A stretch of DNA of 64,000 nt from JBPOFM01 sp041391925 (GTDB taxonomy: Bacteria; Bacteroidota; Bacteroidia; Flavobacteriales; Flavobacteriaceae): NCBI GenBank assembly GCA_041391925.1, contig JAWKNA010000008.1:124001-188000 (forward strand), written 5' to 3'. Positions 63,517-64,000 of this stretch are shown here, piece by piece. The position numbers were made by a program, and so were the translations under genes. Below the pieces are notes generated by a model. That model was not told where the DNA came from. It saw only the letters and a program-made list of their open reading frames with translations, and made no database searches. Each line of letters starts with the position of its first letter. Position 1 is the stretch's first letter.

Positions 63517-63583
63517 TTTCGATTTACAGAGTAGGCATACTTAATTTTAGGTGAAACAAAAATCCCCACAACTCACATTCTAT

Positions 63584-63602
63584 ATGAATCTGTAAGATTC
63601 AT
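63584..63602 (+). terminator. Possible terminator between the LytTR gene and the surface-protein gene
   Basis: ATGAATC-TGTAA-GATTCAT is a 7-bp stem with a following T-rich stretch after a gap of about 5 bases. Weak, since the T run is not adjacent. Confidence 0.35.
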
Positions 63603-63667
63603 GTTCAATTTTTTTGATCAATAGCAATTGTTTTTTCAAATTTTTAATTGTCATAAACCCTATCATT

Positions 63668-64000
63668 ATGAAAAAATTTACAATTGTTACTATCCTACTT
63701 CTTGGACATTTAGCTTATGCACAAATAGGAATAGGTAACACAGACCCAAAAGCTACATTGGACATTTCATCTTCAAATATGACAGCGCCTTCACAAGAAG
63801 ATGGCATTCTGATTCCTCGAATTGATAACTTCCCAACCCTACCCCCAACAATCGATCAGCACGGTATGATGGTGTTTGTTACAGGTAATGGCACCCCATC
63901 CAAAGGTTTTTATTATTGGGATAAAGGAACCACAAGCTGGCTCCCAGTTGGTGGAGGTGCAGATACTCAAAACACTCTGGATCAAGCTTATGATGAAGGA
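63668..64000 (+). CDS. Secreted surface protein, N-terminal part (cut by window edge)
   Basis: Open from the ATG at 63668 to the end of the window (111 codons, no stop), in a frame with a clear signal peptide (MKKFTIVTILLLGHLAYA, then Q). The mature part begins IGIGNTDPKATLDISSS, then GILIPRIDNFPTLPP, GMMVFVTGNGTPSKGFYYW and DTQNTLDQAYDEG. This is a flavobacterial pattern shared by large tail-fibre-like or adhesin-like surface proteins with repeated beta segments, so the full gene is expected to be long. Regulation by the adjacent LytTR pair is plausible. The family is recognised from the opening only. Confidence 0.72.
   Translation, partial: MKKFTIVTILLLGHLAYAQIGIGNTDPKATLDISSSNMTAPSQEDGILIPRIDNFPTLPPTIDQHGMMVFVTGNGTPSKGFYYWDKGTTSWLPVGGGADTQNTLDQAYDEG

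Noticed and set aside
1..64000. CRISPR arrays, insertion sequences, prophage
   Set aside because: No regularly spaced repeats, transposase or phage structural genes were seen; the only tandem repeat of note is the two-copy element at 63481.

Overview
The window is chromosomal DNA from a member of the Bacteroidota, almost certainly family Flavobacteriaceae. The signs are low G+C, promoters of the form TTG-N18-21-TAnnTTTG, the gliding and type 9 secretion genes sprA and remB, alternative complex III (act genes), a malic enzyme-phosphotransacetylase fusion, a DUF2723 membrane protein and a flavobacterial-type surface protein at the right edge. The genus cannot be fixed from the sequence. There are no rRNA genes, insertion sequences, prophage or CRISPR arrays. 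No gene-free stretch exceeds 300 bases; the longest (44752-45031, 280 bases) holds a terminator, tRNA-Gln and its promoter.

Layout. (1) 1-789, minus: start of an ABC permease and its ATPase. (2) 924-6131, minus: a copper and heme oxidase block: a CAMC mini-protein, a DUF420 protein, a SCO copper chaperone, an unknown membrane-anchored protein, subunit IV, two subunit III paralogues and heme O synthase. (3) 6209-10866, minus: remB, two TonB proteins, a VanZ-like protein and gcvH. (4) 10928-19046: ruvA-sprA, encoding the 2510-residue outer-membrane translocon SprA. (5) 19092-26723: maeB, a divergent POTRA/beta-barrel protein, and a tight ruvB-cytochrome P450-queG unit. (6) 26792-38699, minus: actA-actB-actC-actD-actE-actF-coxB-coxA, a complete quinol:cytochrome c oxidoreductase followed by oxidase subunits II and I. 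(7) 38867-44751: a SPOR-like protein, the rimP-nusA-infB unit and a universal stress protein. (8) 44804-50624: tRNA-Gln, the DUF2723 protein, a polysaccharide deacetylase, a thioredoxin-fold protein lacking its cysteines and a metallophosphoesterase. (9) 50740-60733, plus: a glycan locus with three GH92 alpha-mannosidases, a FucP-type sugar transporter and a glycosylasparaginase. (10) 60771-64000, plus: a TPR histidine kinase, a LytTR response regulator, a tandem repeat that may be its binding site, and the start of a secreted surface protein.

How the parts fit. ActA-F take electrons from menaquinol to the lipoprotein cytochrome ActE and on to the aa3 oxidase (CoxA/CoxB). The third and fourth oxidase subunits, heme O synthase and copper assembly factors lie about 20 kb away beyond the sprA/remB motility genes, so two transcription units build one respiratory assembly. 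The glycan locus reads as removal of mannose from high-mannose N-glycans followed by cleavage of the GlcNAc-Asn bond, with import by the MFS transporter; no SusC/SusD pair is in view. Beyond the known pathways, the most notable signals are a terminator-like hairpin in the rimP leader, a 21-bp-phased direct repeat after the LytTR gene, the cysteine-less thioredoxin, the TonB-like domain at the N-terminus of RemB, a divergent third GH92 enzyme, and shared TTG start regions in sprA and ctaB.
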